Positions 24,701-34,640 are shown, counted from the first letter of the stretch. The stretch is 64,000 nt of DNA from Anisus vortex (GCA_949126835.1 OX421494.1:55804358-55868357), one strand, 5' to 3'. Program-made: numbers and translations. Notes: generated from the sequence alone by a model not told the origin.

Positions 24701-27700
24701 AACATCACCAGGGACATCAGACAGTGCATTGAATATCTGGGCAGAGTTGTCCAAGGTCTGCAACTCCTGCTCCTGGAAACACAATACAAAGTTATTCTTG
24801 CCCAAACTACAAGGGTCTCAGTTTTCTAATCTATATTTTGTCAAGCCATGAATCTGTGAAGGTTTATCTACGATAACAACCGGCTTTAAAAGAAAATGGC
24901 TAGGATTTTTTCCCGGTTCTGGAGGGTGTCCCTGAATCTACCCAGCTCTGATGGGTACCTGACTTTAGTTGGGGTAAAGATGGCTGGGCATTTTGCTGGC
25001 CCCACAATCCCTTTGAATACTGTGGCCACAGAAACTGGTGAACGCTGTTTCATCGGCCCTAAGGATCAACTTGGTCTGACATGATACGTTACTTTATATA
25101 GAGGAAGGAGATTGGCATCACAGAACCTTTGGTAAACCAACATCTTTCACTGTGATGTTGTGTAAGTATTCTGGGCCATATTTTAAAAATATATAAACAG
25201 ACCTTCCAATACATACAGCCATACCATTCAATAAATATATAAACAGACCTTCCAATACATACAGCCATACCATTCAATAAATATATAAACAGACCTTCCA
25301 ATACATACAGCCACACCATTCAATAAATATATAAACAGACCTTCCAATACATACAGCCATACCATTCAATAAATATATAAACAGACCTTCCAATACATAC
25401 AGCCATACCATTCAATAAATATATAAACAGACCTTCCAATACATACAGCCATACCATTCAATAAATATATAAACAGACCTTCCAATACATACAGCCATAC
25501 CATTCAATAAATATATAAACAGACCTTCCAATACATACAGCCATACCATTCAATAAATATATAAACAGACCTTCCAATACATACAGCCACACCATTCAAT
25601 AAATATATAAACAGACCTTCCAATACATACAGCCATACCATTCAATAAATATATAAACAGACCTTCCAATACATACAGCCATACCATTCAATAAATATAT
25701 AAACAGACCTTCCAATACATACAGCCACACCATTCAATAAATATATAAACAGACCTTCCAATACATACAGCCATACCATTCAATAAATATATAAACAGAC
25801 CTTCCAATACATACAGCCATACCATTCAATAAATATATAAACAGACCTTCCAATACATACAGCCATACCATTCAATAAATATATAAACAGACCTTCCAAT
25901 ACATACAGCCATACCATTCAATAAATATATAAACAGACCTTCCAATACATACAGCCATACCATTCAATAAATATATAAACAGACCTTCCAATACATACAG
26001 CCACACCATTCAATAAATATATAAACAGACCTTCCAATACATACAGCCATACCATTCAATAAATATATAAACAGACCTTCCAATACATACAGCCATACCA
26101 TTCAATAAATATATAAACAGACCTTCCAATACATACAGCCATACCATTCAATAAATATATAAACAGACCTTCCAATACATACAGCCATACCATTCAATAA
26201 ATATATAAACAGACCTTCCAATACATACAGCCATACCATTCAATAAATATATAAACATACCTTCCAATACATACAGCCATACCATTCAATATGCTACATA
26301 CAAATACATATCTCCATTAGGTATAGCTGAATGATGTTTATGTAATTGTAATGCATTGGAGAGTAAACCATGTTTTCAAATGTGAGGAGTGCTTGCCCCT
26401 TTTTCTATCAAGTGACAGACTAGCTTACTACTATTTCATGGCTGTACAAACCCCACAACACACACACACAGAGGAAACATTACAATCTCACAGAACTACA
26501 GTAAAAGTACAAAGTAGGTAAAGTATTCCCATCGGTCAGATGAATTAAATACACATGAAATTCTAATGTAAGGCCTTGTGTATTCGTTTGGCTTACCTTC
26601 AGCTTTAACATCCCCATAGTGATCTGAAATATAACAATAGACCCCTCATAGTACAACAGATCCCACAGCCTGAGCAGAACCTTCATGTGAACCACACTTG
26701 CAAATAGTGTCAGGAACCAGTGTAGACTGATAAGAGACAACTCTGAAATAATTTCAATCAAATAAGCTCTTCAAAACATGGTGGGAAGAAAGCGAAGGGA
26801 AAACCCATTAAAAAGGCCACAGTCAACAATACTTAATCTTTGTTTAATTAGTCAACAATACTTAATCTTTGTTTAATTAGTCAACAATACTTAATCTTTG
26901 TTTAATTAGACAACAATACTTAATCTTTGTTTAATTAGTCAACAATACTTAATCTTTGTTTAGTTGTTGAAATTATGTGACTAAATATGTCTATTAAAAA
27001 ATGTAAGATAATAGTTTAAACAGATCTATTTTTAGAATATCTCTATCTCTGACATTCACCAAAGCCATCTCATTGAATCTAGTGCCTTCACTGGGGTAAA
27101 AATTATAAGATGAGACAAATAAGATCTCCTTACCAATGTCATGTTCCTTTAAGACGAGATCAATGTCAGGCAAATAGCTGATCACCAGCTGACGTAGAAC
27201 TCTTTGGTCTGCCTGAAGAAAAAAACAACATAAAAAAATGTGTAAAAAAACAAAAATGTTTTGAGACCAATCGTAGTGTCCTATATGTTATAATGTACTG
27301 TGTGTGTCAAGGTACAGTGGTCACCGTATTTTTTTGTTTCGTAGTCTGCCTGTAAGATCACATGCAACCCTGGGCCAGTAACGTTGTCCCAATAAACGTC
27401 AGTTATTGTTCAACACCTGAACCAAGCGGTTGTGCTTCTTCTTTTAACAAAAACTTAGATGACCACAACAGTCACCTGATAGTGACAAGCTTAACTAATC
27501 TATAAAAATCTTGAGAATCAAGCATGCAAATATATATCATATCAATTCAGCTGTTACCTGTATACCGATGAGTGTGCTGGAATAATAAGACGCAGGTAAT
27601 AGATCTTCAATGATGGCACACATCATCCAGAAGGTGTCTTCCTCCTCCATAAAAAGCAGCAATGAGGCAGCTATCTAAAATGGCGAGGAATAAGAACAAT

Positions 27701-30700
27701 GGAATTTTTAAAAAGCATTTTAAGCAATTTATTTTACAGGACTCAATAAACCAATCATAATTTTTGCTAAATTCTATAAGTGATGCAAGAGCAAGTTTTT
27801 AATATGCACTTTTTACTGTCCGTTAATACCCCATTAACCCTTATTTCTCTTAACCCCAAACATCACCAGAAAATATTTTACTCAATATTGCCGGAACTAC
27901 AGTCATAGTAGAACTATAATGGTTTAAACCTCAAATTTTTGTGGAGACAAAATTCAAACAGGACATAATCGAAAAGTAAAATAGTTCTGCTAGTTTTTTT
28001 CTTCTTACGGAATCAAAATATTAAAACATACATTGACATTTATATACGGTGGGTGACGGGCAATTAGCTGATGGGTGTAAAGCGTAACTTTGATAACAGT
28101 ATCACCAATATAATTTTTTTTAAAGAAAGATACTCTTGTTATCAATAAAGTATTCCATAGAACTTACCACACCCGTCCCCTGGCAATAGCCAATATCCGG
28201 GTAAAGCCAGGCCAGACCCCGCAGAATTCTCCTCAGCCTCGGGATCCCAGTGCTGTTGATGTTGCAGAAACAAGCATTGCTTGGCATTGTCCTCAGCAGA
28301 TCCTGAAAGTAAATTCAAAGAAATCAAGGCAAAACAATTTAACAAACTATGAAAACATTTCAACTGGCATTTAAAGACTGTAGTTGGCAGTCATTGACTC
28401 AGGGTTTTTGTTTACTTTCCAAAAGGTTTTATTAAGAGAATGTCTGTTTTTATAATTAATAAACCTAAAATTGAATCTATTTGTTGTGCCTAAAATAAAT
28501 ATTTTGATCATCAAAAAGTATAAATTTATGATCAATAAATTAATCTATATGATGAATAAAAAAAAATATTTATGATAATGATAATATTTTGGATACATAA
28601 ATAAAAAATTCTGATCAATAAAGAAATTTTTTAGATAATTATTAATCTATGAGCAAAAAAAAATATGCATGATCAAAAATAAATATTTATGGTAAATAAT
28701 AACAAAATATTTATGATAAATAATAAACAAATATTCATGATAAATAATAAACAAATATTTATGATAAATAATAAACAAATATTCATGATAAATAATAAAC
28801 AAATATTTATGATAAATAATAAACAAATATTTATGATAAATAATAAATAAATATTTATGATAAATAATAAACAAATATTTATGATAAATAATAAACAAAT
28901 ATTTATGATAAATAATAAACAAATATTTATGATAAATAATAAACAAATATTTATGATAAATAATAAATAAATATTTATAATCAATTTTTTATTAATAAAT
29001 AAATATTATCATCAATAAATAGATATTTATGATGCTAGTGTAATGTTGTAATTGTTTAGACATTAAATAGTTCAAGTGTAAAATAAAATTTAAAAAACTT
29101 TAATTGGAATTTTCTGAGATAAATATACTTTCCACAATGGATGTCTGTAACTTAAAAGACAATATAACTGTAATGTAAAAGATGGTGACAAAGGTACATT
29201 TTAAAGACTGCACGATATTTGACTTTCACCTTTTCAATTTGCTTGGACGTCATAAGGTGGTCACTGCTGCTGGCTTTGACCACGTCCTTGTAGGACAAGT
29301 CCGACTTGTTTTTCTTGTCCAGGGCCCCAGACAGCCGCAGCCACATCTGGGCCCTGAGCGATTGGGGAATGCCCTGCCTCACCATGCCCTCAGCTTTTCA
29401 GACCTGGGCAGTCTTGCCTCCACCTGATAAAGTTAAGAGAAAGAATGAATGAATGCAAAGTCCTTCATTTAAAAAAAAACAACACCAGGGCATCTTCAAA
29501 GCGAAAGCTAATGTAATAACTTTGAGATGGTGTTAATAGAGAAACACATGTGAAAACTGTTTTCTTAGTTTTTTTCTCTGCTGATCAATAAAAACAAAAT
29601 AAAAGAAAAAATTCTAGCAATTTAAAAAAAAATGGAAATTTGAAAACTTTATTTCATATTGTTAGTTTTGTTCGTGTGCCGGTCACATTTAACTTGCATT
29701 CATGTCAAGAAATTGAAACAAAACAAGAATGCGGCAGTAGTTGTTTTTTTTAGAATTTGGTGGCTTGATGCCGAAATTTGAATTGATCGTATGCCTATAT
29801 GTGAGGCCCGGCTGCTGGTCCTGCGGTTAGTACACCAGACTGTCAACAAAAACGGCCCGGGTTCTAGTTCTGCCGCCGACCAATCCCTGAAGGAGTTTTG
29901 GGCCTAGTGGACGTAATTATCTTCTATCTAGAAGGAACCTAGGTTAACTTATAAGTAGTATATTAATTAGAAGCGATTCCAAAGATGAAGGCTGACCTTA
30001 ACCCTTTCAGACCGAGTTACCGAATATTAGGTAATCAATTTATTTCCTAAATGCTGAGTTACGGAATTTTAGGTAATTGGGACATAGTGCTAAAAATAAC
30101 AGCCAATCATGATCAAATATCGCATTTGCTGCGAGATAGTCATTGCAAATGGTGGCTACCTTGAAGGATGGTCCATTTCAGTGTTTTTTTGTGATATTTT
30201 TCTCAAATTGACCATGAAAAGATACGGGAAAGGGGCGTGTCCCCTTGCTCTGTGGAATTTTCTACATGTTCTTGATGAAGAAGATACTTAATTTGACAAA
30301 ACATACATAACATATAAGGTAATGCCCTTTCTTCCAAAGTTTCGACATCAAAACAATAGGCCTACTTTAGCCTTGATGAAGGCACTTAGGCTACTAGCAC
30401 TTTACTAGCCCTTGTATGTTTATCTTTTTTTTTTGCCAGGGAGGTCAGGTATGGGGGCGAGTTAGCTTGGGGGGGGGGGGGGGGGGGGGGGTCAGGTCTA
30501 GTAGGGTTAATACAACAAAAGAACTTTAAGTCAATAGTTTGCGGGCAAGGGATTATCTTACATGATCTTAACATTTGTATTGTTGTCCAAAAATTTTTAA
30601 AGTTAGGTAATTTTAAAAATATTAAACGTGTGTGGAAATCTATAAAAATGTTTACTGGGCACCAAGCCATATCTGACGTCTGCCCAAAACAGGGGCTAAT

Positions 30701-33700
30701 CACTCTTACATAATTTCTATAAAAAACAACATAGCTATATATATTTAAGCAAATGGTGCTTCGCAAGTAAGTCAAAATGTAATTATTATTAATATGTATG
30801 CCTCTTTACTTTTTGAAAAATTATTTTAGTTGTTAGTTGATAAAATCAATATCTACGATGGTCACATGCAGTGCACGTCTATCCATGCTATTAACATGGC
30901 TCAGTGTGCTATGGTTCTAGCTTTTAGCCGTGGAATCTGGGGACCCATCATAAATATTGATCACACACCTTGTCCCAGGTCAGATCGCCGACCTCATTGT
31001 TGTGTGTGAACTCCAGGTAGGCAGTCCACTTCAGCCTGTGCTGTGGGTCTTCGATGAAGGGCGTGCTCAGCAGCTTGCTGGAATTCTCTTCAGGTCCGTC
31101 TGTCCATCAGGGTCAACAGAGGCAGAACAAACAATAAGGGACAACATTAAAAAGTGAGGTTCATAAAGAAGATAAACACATGAGTAGTGAATAAAACTAA
31201 GAAAACCCTTTGAAATGTAAAAATAGAAAATTAACTGTTTTTACAAAGATGATCAACCGATTAGGGGCTGAATAGTAATTTTTATAAATATATCAATACA
31301 ATTGAAAAAAATCTGTTAGCTGACTATGAATACATATTGTAAAAAAGTGTTTATTAAATATATATTGCATATTATAATGGCTTTAAATTTTTTGCTTAAT
31401 AAATCACATTCTTTCCAAATAAAATAATATTTTATATTGACAAAAAAATGGACAACCTTCTTCCTCAACTTTGAAGCCAAATTCATCATATCTGTAGTCA
31501 AGCTGGCCATTGGGGTCCTCCGGCTTTTGAAGAAGAAAGAAAAAAATTAGTTATACTTTACAGCCTTTAAGAATCTTATAATCCAAATGCAATAGAAACA
31601 TCTTTATATAGAAATAACTTAGATGTATTGTACAAGAGCTAAAGCTACAAAGTTTAACATAGTGATTGTATATAAGCAAGGAGGTTGCGGTAGATGGTAT
31701 ACGTCTACAGTATGTCAGCAAAATCCCTCCCCCAAAACAGCCCTGAGGTGACCCCCAAGGAAAAAAAATTCAAAAGGAAGACCTACAGAAAAGTGGAGAA
31801 GAACGGTGGAGAGGGCCCTGAAGGCTAGAGGACGGAACCGGGAAACAGCTACTCCAGATGCAGCGGTGCGAGATAAGTGGAGATCGCTGGCTTTCGCCTA
31901 AAGCGACAGCTGGCACAGAGAGGACTGAATGATTTTGGGATATAAACTATACTATGAGAGAGGATTGAACTAGGGGACAGCAGCCTAGAGAACGCGGACA
32001 AGACTTAGCACGCAGATCAATCTTCGATTCATGTCTCTTGTATCTAAAAGAAGCGCTAGATTTGAACCAGGGACAATAACTACAGCTGCTCAACAAACAG
32101 TTGTTATACACCAGTGTAGATATTGCCTTTCCTTAGAATAATAATCTGATTAGTTATTTAAATTTAAAGAAATTAGGTATTTTTATTGAAACCTTTGTAT
32201 TCGTTTGATTGTTCTTGTTTATATTCATTACAAGTTGTCACCAGTTAAAAATGTTATATGTCAGTGACTCAATCTTTGATGAAAAAAAAAAAAGAATGTT
32301 TTGTAAATCGGCTGCTAGGATGACTCCCCCCCCCCCCCCCCCCCCCAATGGTCTAAGAATGGAAGAATGCATTGAGTGATATATATTATAATAAATATAA
32401 AATTAACTTCTTTCCTTGGATGTGAATTAAGTAAACACTTCTATAATTCCTTTATCATCAAAATATATCTATCTATATGTTTGTATTGGTTCAATAAAAT
32501 ATTGATGTAAGTAAAACAATATTGTTACTTCATCATTTTCAAGTTTTGCTTTCAAGATCAGCTGAACTGTAATGATCTAAAATGTTAGAAAACTTATAAA
32601 ACACAGAACGCTACTAATAATTAATATAAAAGAAAATAAGCACTAACAACCAGGATGCCTCAGAATTTACACTTACTGGGTGGTTTATCTTGGCCATTAT
32701 GTCTTGCGGCCACATGGAAGGAGTGAGGGCAGAAAAGGGCCCGCCAGGTGTTGGCGTGAAGTCTGAGTGGCCACGGCCGGAGCTAGGGTTGACACTGATG
32801 CTGATGCCCTCCCCTGATGCCGACACAATGATGTTTTCTTCTTCATCCTCTGACAGTGTTTCTACTGTAAATATCACAAAGAGTACAAAATTAAATGTTA
32901 AGCTTTCTTTTCTCTCTCCCTTATTACAACAAAAAAGTGATTTTCACAACCTAGTAAAAAGAAAACATTTTTGTATAAAATATTTGTTGTCAATATAAAA
33001 GAAATTTAGAGTAAAAACAAAATAAATTCTACCTGGCAATGGATGTAAGTTTATAAAAGATAAGGTTAGATTGCTTTTTGATTCAAACAAATGGAAATTT
33101 GACTTGATTACATAAATTCAGTCTTTCAGCATATTAAATATTAAAACAATAAAAAAGAACCATTTGTACTCAAGCACAATAGACACTCACGCACACTGAT
33201 ATCATTTATCATAGGCCTACAAGAAAAAGTATCATTTATGAGTTAGCTGTTGTTTTTTCTGACTGACTGACAATTCTTTTGAAAGATTCTCACTCATCTA
33301 TCTATTATAGTGGAACAAAGAGTTCCTAAATCTATCTGTTCTTACCCTTATTGAAAGAAGCCAACCACTTCGACTAGACATGATTTAGCTGTCGTGAAGC
33401 CGGTGTGCGTGGTCCTGAAGGATTTTGTCAATCATAATTCATAGATCTAGCTACTAGTATAGCATCCAGTATAGGTCTATAACGTCACTATTATAACTAT
33501 ACGTTACTATAAGTATAGGTAGGACTATAGACCTACTATTTTATTTGAAATGCCCAGATAAGAAAGATAAAAAGTAGACAAGATATGGATCATTAGACAC
33601 TTTAGTGTCTTTAGTGGCAGTGGTTTTCACTTTTTCACGATATAGGGATATAAAATATATATAGGTATATGCCCTGATATATAGCCTATAACTATATATA

Positions 33701-34149
33701 ATTTCAAAAGTCCAATTATTATGCTAATTGAACTAAACTAATTGTGGTAGTCAACATCGTCATGACATCAGCTGGTCCTGTTGTTAGTTCACCGGACTGT
33801 CAACCGACACGTCGCGGGTTCTATCCCTGCCGCCCTGCAGGAGATTTGGGTCTAGTGAACGTAATTGGCCCAATCGTCTATCTAGAAGGAACGTATGACT
33901 ATGACGTCTGTAAAACTTATAAAACAGATCGACAGATGTGTTTGTGTTGTTAGAAAACAAAATTGACAACCTCTGAAATTTCATTTCTATTTCTAGGATT
34001 CCTAATTCCTAGTCTAGTCTAGGTATTAGAATTAGGATAAATTGAACCTTTAAACAACGTAATCAATAATATCTAGGCTTACCTTCTCTGGCTTTACTAC
34101 TATATCCTTCGTTAGAATGGTCACCAAACATAGCTTTGGCGATTTCCAT
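15666..34149 (-). CDS. SGSM3: SGSM3 / RUTBC3: TBC-SH3-RUN RabGAP (18 coding exons mapped)
   Basis: Multi-exon gene; joined exons give about 761 codons against about 750 for vertebrate SGSM3. Order seen: acidic N-terminus with [13 protein letters not shown], then TBC (about residues 165-370) with both RabGAP fingers, I-x-x-D-L-L-R across exons 5/6 and YCQG in exon 6; SH3 (about 544-595) with AKALLDFE and [13 protein letters not shown] (about 610 to the end) with HPWLFIEE and [13 protein letters not shown]. Known for the family: SGSM3 (CIP85/MAP) acts on endosomal Rabs, binds merlin and promotes connexin-43 turnover. Both catalytic fingers are intact, so GAP activity is plausible. Exon phases agree at every junction if exon 5 regains one missing G. 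The last mapped exon ends at CELR; about 45 C-terminal residues of the vertebrate protein were not found. Confidence 0.93.
15870..16198 (+). mobile_element. LINE 3'-UTR-like repeat in SGSM3 intron 17
   Basis: It shares ACAAATAAATT, TAAGGTGGCAACACCAAAAA and a TGTCACGA end with the reverse complement of 46486-46830, where the same sequence follows an RT C-terminus. Here it ends in an ACA microsatellite, a typical LINE tail. Homology was judged by eye. Confidence 0.5.
16252..16337 (-). CDS. SGSM3: SGSM3 exon 17 (RUN)
   Basis: It encodes [20 protein letters not shown], then RSLICCGL. The donor is CTCAA|GTGAGT, phase 2. Confidence 0.94.
16820..16935 (+). mobile_element. LINE 3' tail fragment in SGSM3 intron 16
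   Basis: It contains ACTAGACTCAAACCACGGAT, GTGCGTAGG and GAAGGAGCGTCTGTAA. The same order occurs at 52.98-53.05 kb and inverted at 59.46-59.56 kb; the 40.3-40.7 kb LINE fragment shares only the first motif. Confidence 0.55.
16996..17115 (-). CDS. SGSM3: SGSM3 exon 16 (RUN)
   Basis: It encodes [18 protein letters not shown] and [15 protein letters not shown]. 40 codons, phase 0. Confidence 0.94.
17180..17440 (+). repeat. Diverged family-A SINE in SGSM3 intron 15
   Basis: It follows the order of the family-A copies at 18.3 and 18.6 kb (tRNA-like head, CCACACAAT, CATCAGCCCTATAG tail) but with many substitutions. An older copy. Confidence 0.4.
17732..17900. repeat. 43-bp tandem repeat, about 4 copies
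   Basis: Units run TTTGCCATATAATAGAAGAC then TGTGTAAACTATACATTTCA and GAG. The copies are nearly identical and lie in SGSM3 intron 15. Confidence 0.9.
18122..18215 (-). CDS. SGSM3: SGSM3 exon 15 (RUN)
   Basis: It encodes [16 protein letters not shown] and [10 protein letters not shown], the RUN core. Donor GTAAGT. Confidence 0.94.
18293..18545 (+). repeat. Family-A SINE in SGSM3 intron 14
   Basis: It has a tRNA-like head (GGCTGAGCAGCAGCGCATTGG, B-box-like GTCTGAATCCC) followed by the family body, ending in GAATGCTGCTTCACTGACCC and a TTACTTTACTT tail. Confidence 0.65.
18595..18870 (+). repeat. Family-A SINE in SGSM3 intron 14, best-preserved copy
   Basis: The head is GGTGGCTGAACGTTCGGC with the B box GGGTTTGAATC. 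The body has CTACCCAGCTCTGATGGGTA and GTTGGGGTAAAGTAAAGGCG. It ends GGTGAACGCTGCTTCACC, then GGTCTGACGGGATACTTTAC. Near-copies lie at 24.9, 39.4 and 51.6 kb. Confidence 0.75.
18942..19105 (-). CDS. SGSM3: SGSM3 exon 14 (SH3 end, linker, RUN start)
   Basis: It encodes [20 protein letters not shown] with the SH3 tryptophans and [11 protein letters not shown], then [15 protein letters not shown] at the RUN start. The donor is AC|GTAAGT, phase 2. Confidence 0.95.
19276..19431 (-). CDS. SGSM3: SGSM3 exon 13 (SH3, first part)
   Basis: It encodes [16 protein letters not shown], then [20 protein letters not shown], the ALYDY-like start and RT loop of the SH3 domain. The donor is ACA|GTAAGT. Confidence 0.94.
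19881..19910. repeat. Three 10-bp copies of ATGCAGCCAC near a splice donor
   Basis: Exact triplication of ATGCAGCCAC about 14 bases inside SGSM3 intron 12. Confidence 0.85.
19925..20113 (-). CDS. SGSM3: SGSM3 exon 12
   Basis: It encodes [20 protein letters not shown] and [13 protein letters not shown]. 63 codons; donor GTAAGTG. Confidence 0.93.
20164..20440 (-). pseudogene. LINE reverse-transcriptase C-terminal fragment in SGSM3 intron 11
   Basis: The minus strand encodes [40 protein letters not shown] and ALYDL. This matches the segment after the thumb in many animal endonuclease/RT LINEs. No catalytic RT motifs are present. Confidence 0.7.
20838..23231. repeat. 12-bp G-rich minisatellite, 2.39 kb, about 200 copies
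   Basis: The unit is GGGTGTGGTGGT, with runs of the variant GGGTGTGGTGGC. Every unit carries GGG, GG and GG on the plus strand. The unit is a multiple of three with no stop in any of six frames, which explains giant frames such as HPPP, TTTP, HHHT, VWWW and GCGG. Double phase slips occur at about 21778/21812 and again at about 23026/23060. It lies in SGSM3 intron 11; the transcript would read the C-rich strand (CCCACCACACCC). Confidence 0.98.
23254..23385 (-). CDS. SGSM3: SGSM3 exon 11
   Basis: It encodes [20 protein letters not shown], then [12 protein letters not shown]. The donor CAG|GTAATCC sits 22 bases before the 2.4-kb 12-bp array in transcript direction. Confidence 0.93.
23875..24355. 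mobile_element. MITE with about 40-bp terminal inverted repeats, in SGSM3 intron 10
   Basis: The left end AATATGTGACCCGTTCCCAC continues with AAAAGGTGACATAAGT. The right end, reverse-complemented, is AATATGTGACCCGTTCTCAC with GAAAGGTGACATATGT. About 35 of 40 positions match. The interior is AT-rich and non-coding. Confidence 0.8.
24677..24772 (-). CDS. SGSM3: SGSM3 exon 10
   Basis: It encodes [20 protein letters not shown] and ends at DELIE, matching the helix after TBC. 32 codons. Confidence 0.92.
24885..25095 (+). repeat. Family-A SINE, 5'-truncated, in SGSM3 intron 9
   Basis: It contains GGTTCTGGAGGGTGTCCCTG, CTACCCAGCTCTGATGGGTA and GAACGCTGTTTCATCGGCCC, then GGTCTGACATGATAC. The tRNA-like head is missing. 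Confidence 0.7.
25186..26290. repeat. 46-bp minisatellite, about 24 copies, in SGSM3 intron 9
   Basis: The unit is CCTTCCAATACATACAGCCA, TACCATTCAATAAATATATA and AACAGA. Copies are almost identical except for a T-to-C change (CCACACC) at 25311, 25587, 25725 and 26001 and one ACATACC near the end. These are spaced 6, 3 and 6 units apart. Confidence 0.97.
26597..26742 (-). CDS. SGSM3: SGSM3 exon 9
   Basis: End of the TBC domain: [16 protein letters not shown] and [13 protein letters not shown]. The donor is GAAG|GTAAGC. The following intron holds the 46-bp minisatellite. Confidence 0.95.
26819..26961. repeat. 29-bp tandem repeat, 5 copies, in SGSM3 intron 8
   Basis: The unit is AGTCAACAATACTTAATC followed by TTTGTTTAATT; one copy has AGACAAC. 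Confidence 0.92.
27134..27212 (-). CDS. SGSM3: SGSM3 exon 8
   Basis: It encodes [18 protein letters not shown] and LKEHDI. The donor is ATTG|GTAAGG and the exon leaves one base for the next codon. Confidence 0.94.
27558..27674 (-). CDS. SGSM3: SGSM3 exon 7
   Basis: TBC core: [20 protein letters not shown] followed by [15 protein letters not shown]. 39 codons, phase 0 at both ends. Confidence 0.95.
28168..28302 (-). CDS. SGSM3: SGSM3 exon 6 (TBC catalytic fingers)
   Basis: It opens with [12 protein letters not shown], which carries the arginine finger, and ends with [12 protein letters not shown], which carries the glutamine finger. 45 codons; donor GTAAGT. Confidence 0.95.
28495..29030. repeat. 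24-bp AT-rich tandem repeat (core 28676-28985) in SGSM3 intron 5
   Basis: The core unit is AAATATTTATGATAAATAATAAAC (24 bp), about 13 copies. The flanks carry more degenerate ATGATCAATAAAT units that look like older copies. Confidence 0.9.
29230..29423 (-). CDS. SGSM3: SGSM3 exon 5, with apparent 1-nt deletion
   Basis: The start of [11 protein letters not shown], then [20 protein letters not shown], ending in SKQIEK. The two halves lie in different frames: at about 29389 AGGGCATGG needs a fourth G to read L-R-G-M-V-R. The observed 194 nt would be 195 (65 codons) with it, restoring the phase-0 junction to exon 6. Confidence 0.9.
29807..29965 (+). repeat. Family-B SINE in SGSM3 intron 4
   Basis: The head is CTGGTCCTGCGGTTAGTACA with B-box-like GGGTTCTAGTTCTGCC. 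The tail is GGAGTTTTGGGCCTAGTGGA with CTTCTATCTAGAAGGAACC. Confidence 0.75.
29999..30507. mobile_element. Possible piggyBac-like MITE (TTAA flanks)
   Basis: The left end is TTAACCCTTTCAGACC and the right end is GGTCTAGTAGGGTTAA. The TTAA flanks are duplicated, but only 9 of 12 terminal positions match. The interior contains a 23-base poly-G run (30469-30491). Tentative. Confidence 0.3.
30969..31099 (-). CDS. SGSM3: SGSM3 exon 4
   Basis: It encodes [16 protein letters not shown] and [16 protein letters not shown]. The donor is AAG|GTGTGT and the exon ends on a codon boundary. Confidence 0.92.
31457..31523 (-). CDS. SGSM3: SGSM3 exon 3
   Basis: It encodes [13 protein letters not shown], a conserved family signature. 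The donor GTTGTC is weak but is the only one that keeps the phase with exon 4. Confidence 0.88.
31770..31925 (+). pseudogene. LINE ORF2 C-terminal fragment in SGSM3 intron 2
   Basis: Plus-strand reading gives [19 protein letters not shown], then [13 protein letters not shown] and a stop, the usual tail of endonuclease/RT-type LINE proteins. Confidence 0.6.
32677..32864 (-). CDS. SGSM3: SGSM3 exon 2
   Basis: The acceptor is TTTACAG and the donor is GTAAGT. It encodes an acidic stretch (ETLSEDEEE) and then the diagnostic [19 protein letters not shown], nearly identical to the vertebrate N-terminus. Confidence 0.92.
33191..33216 (-). CDS. SGSM3: SGSM3 candidate 26-nt alternative exon
   Basis: It is flanked by TTTTTCTTGTAG and GTGAGT. 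Its own ATG (33212) gives MINDISV and ends in the same phase as exon 1, so it could serve as an alternative first coding exon. If spliced between exons 1 and 2 it would end the exon-1 frame at a TGA that overlaps that ATG. Confidence 0.35.
33771..33915 (+). repeat. Family-B SINE in SGSM3 intron 1
   Basis: The head is GCTGGTCCTGTTGTTAGTTC with GGACTGTCAACCGACACGTC and GGGTTCTATCCCTGCC. The tail has CTATCTAGAAGGAACG. Confidence 0.75.
34083..34149 (-). CDS. SGSM3: SGSM3 exon 1 (start codon)
   Basis: ATG at 34149 opens [15 protein letters not shown]; the donor is GAAG|GTAAGC. It ends after one base of a codon, which fits exon 2 directly. The residues before GPFSALTP are lineage-variable, so this start rests on phase and splice signal. 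Confidence 0.7.
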
Positions 34150-34461
34150 GGTAATAAAGGAAACCAAAGAAAAATACTAGGCCTATTCTAAAACTAATAC
34201 ATTACTGATACATTTACATGTAGGCCTAGTTGTATTTACAATATTATTACCTCCCCCTATTTCCGCTCGTAAATATTAATTAAATTGTTGCCAAACACGA
34301 ATTTTTCCTAAGAGCAAAAAAAACAAAACAAGTATACTTAACAATTTTGGTGCACCATTAATAAATAGGCCTACATTTATTTATGTTAATTACAATTATT
34401 TGTTTTTATAAACATAGAGCTGCACGATAACATTTACGTTTAATTCATTTTCATATTTAAA

Positions 34462-34640
34462 GCCGGCTGGTCCAGCGCTTAGTTCACCGGACTGTGAACC
34501 AAAAAACCAACTGACAGGTCGCGGGTCCTATCCCTGCCACCGACGGATCCCTGTCGCCTTGCAGGAGTTTTGGGCCTTGTGGACGTAATAATCTTCTATC
34601 TAGAAGGAGCGTCTGTAAGCTTATAAGATAACTTATAAGA
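34462..34640 (+). repeat. Family-B SINE upstream of SGSM3
   Basis: GCCGGCTGGTCCAGCGCTTA, GGACTGTGAACC, GGTCGCGGGTCCTATCCCTG, then GGAGTTTTGGGCCTTGTGGA and CTTCTATCTAGAAGGAGCG. It carries a short internal insertion (AAAAAACCAACTGA) shared with the 39.8-kb copy, so these two form a subfamily. It lies about 310 bp upstream of the SGSM3 start. Confidence 0.75.
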
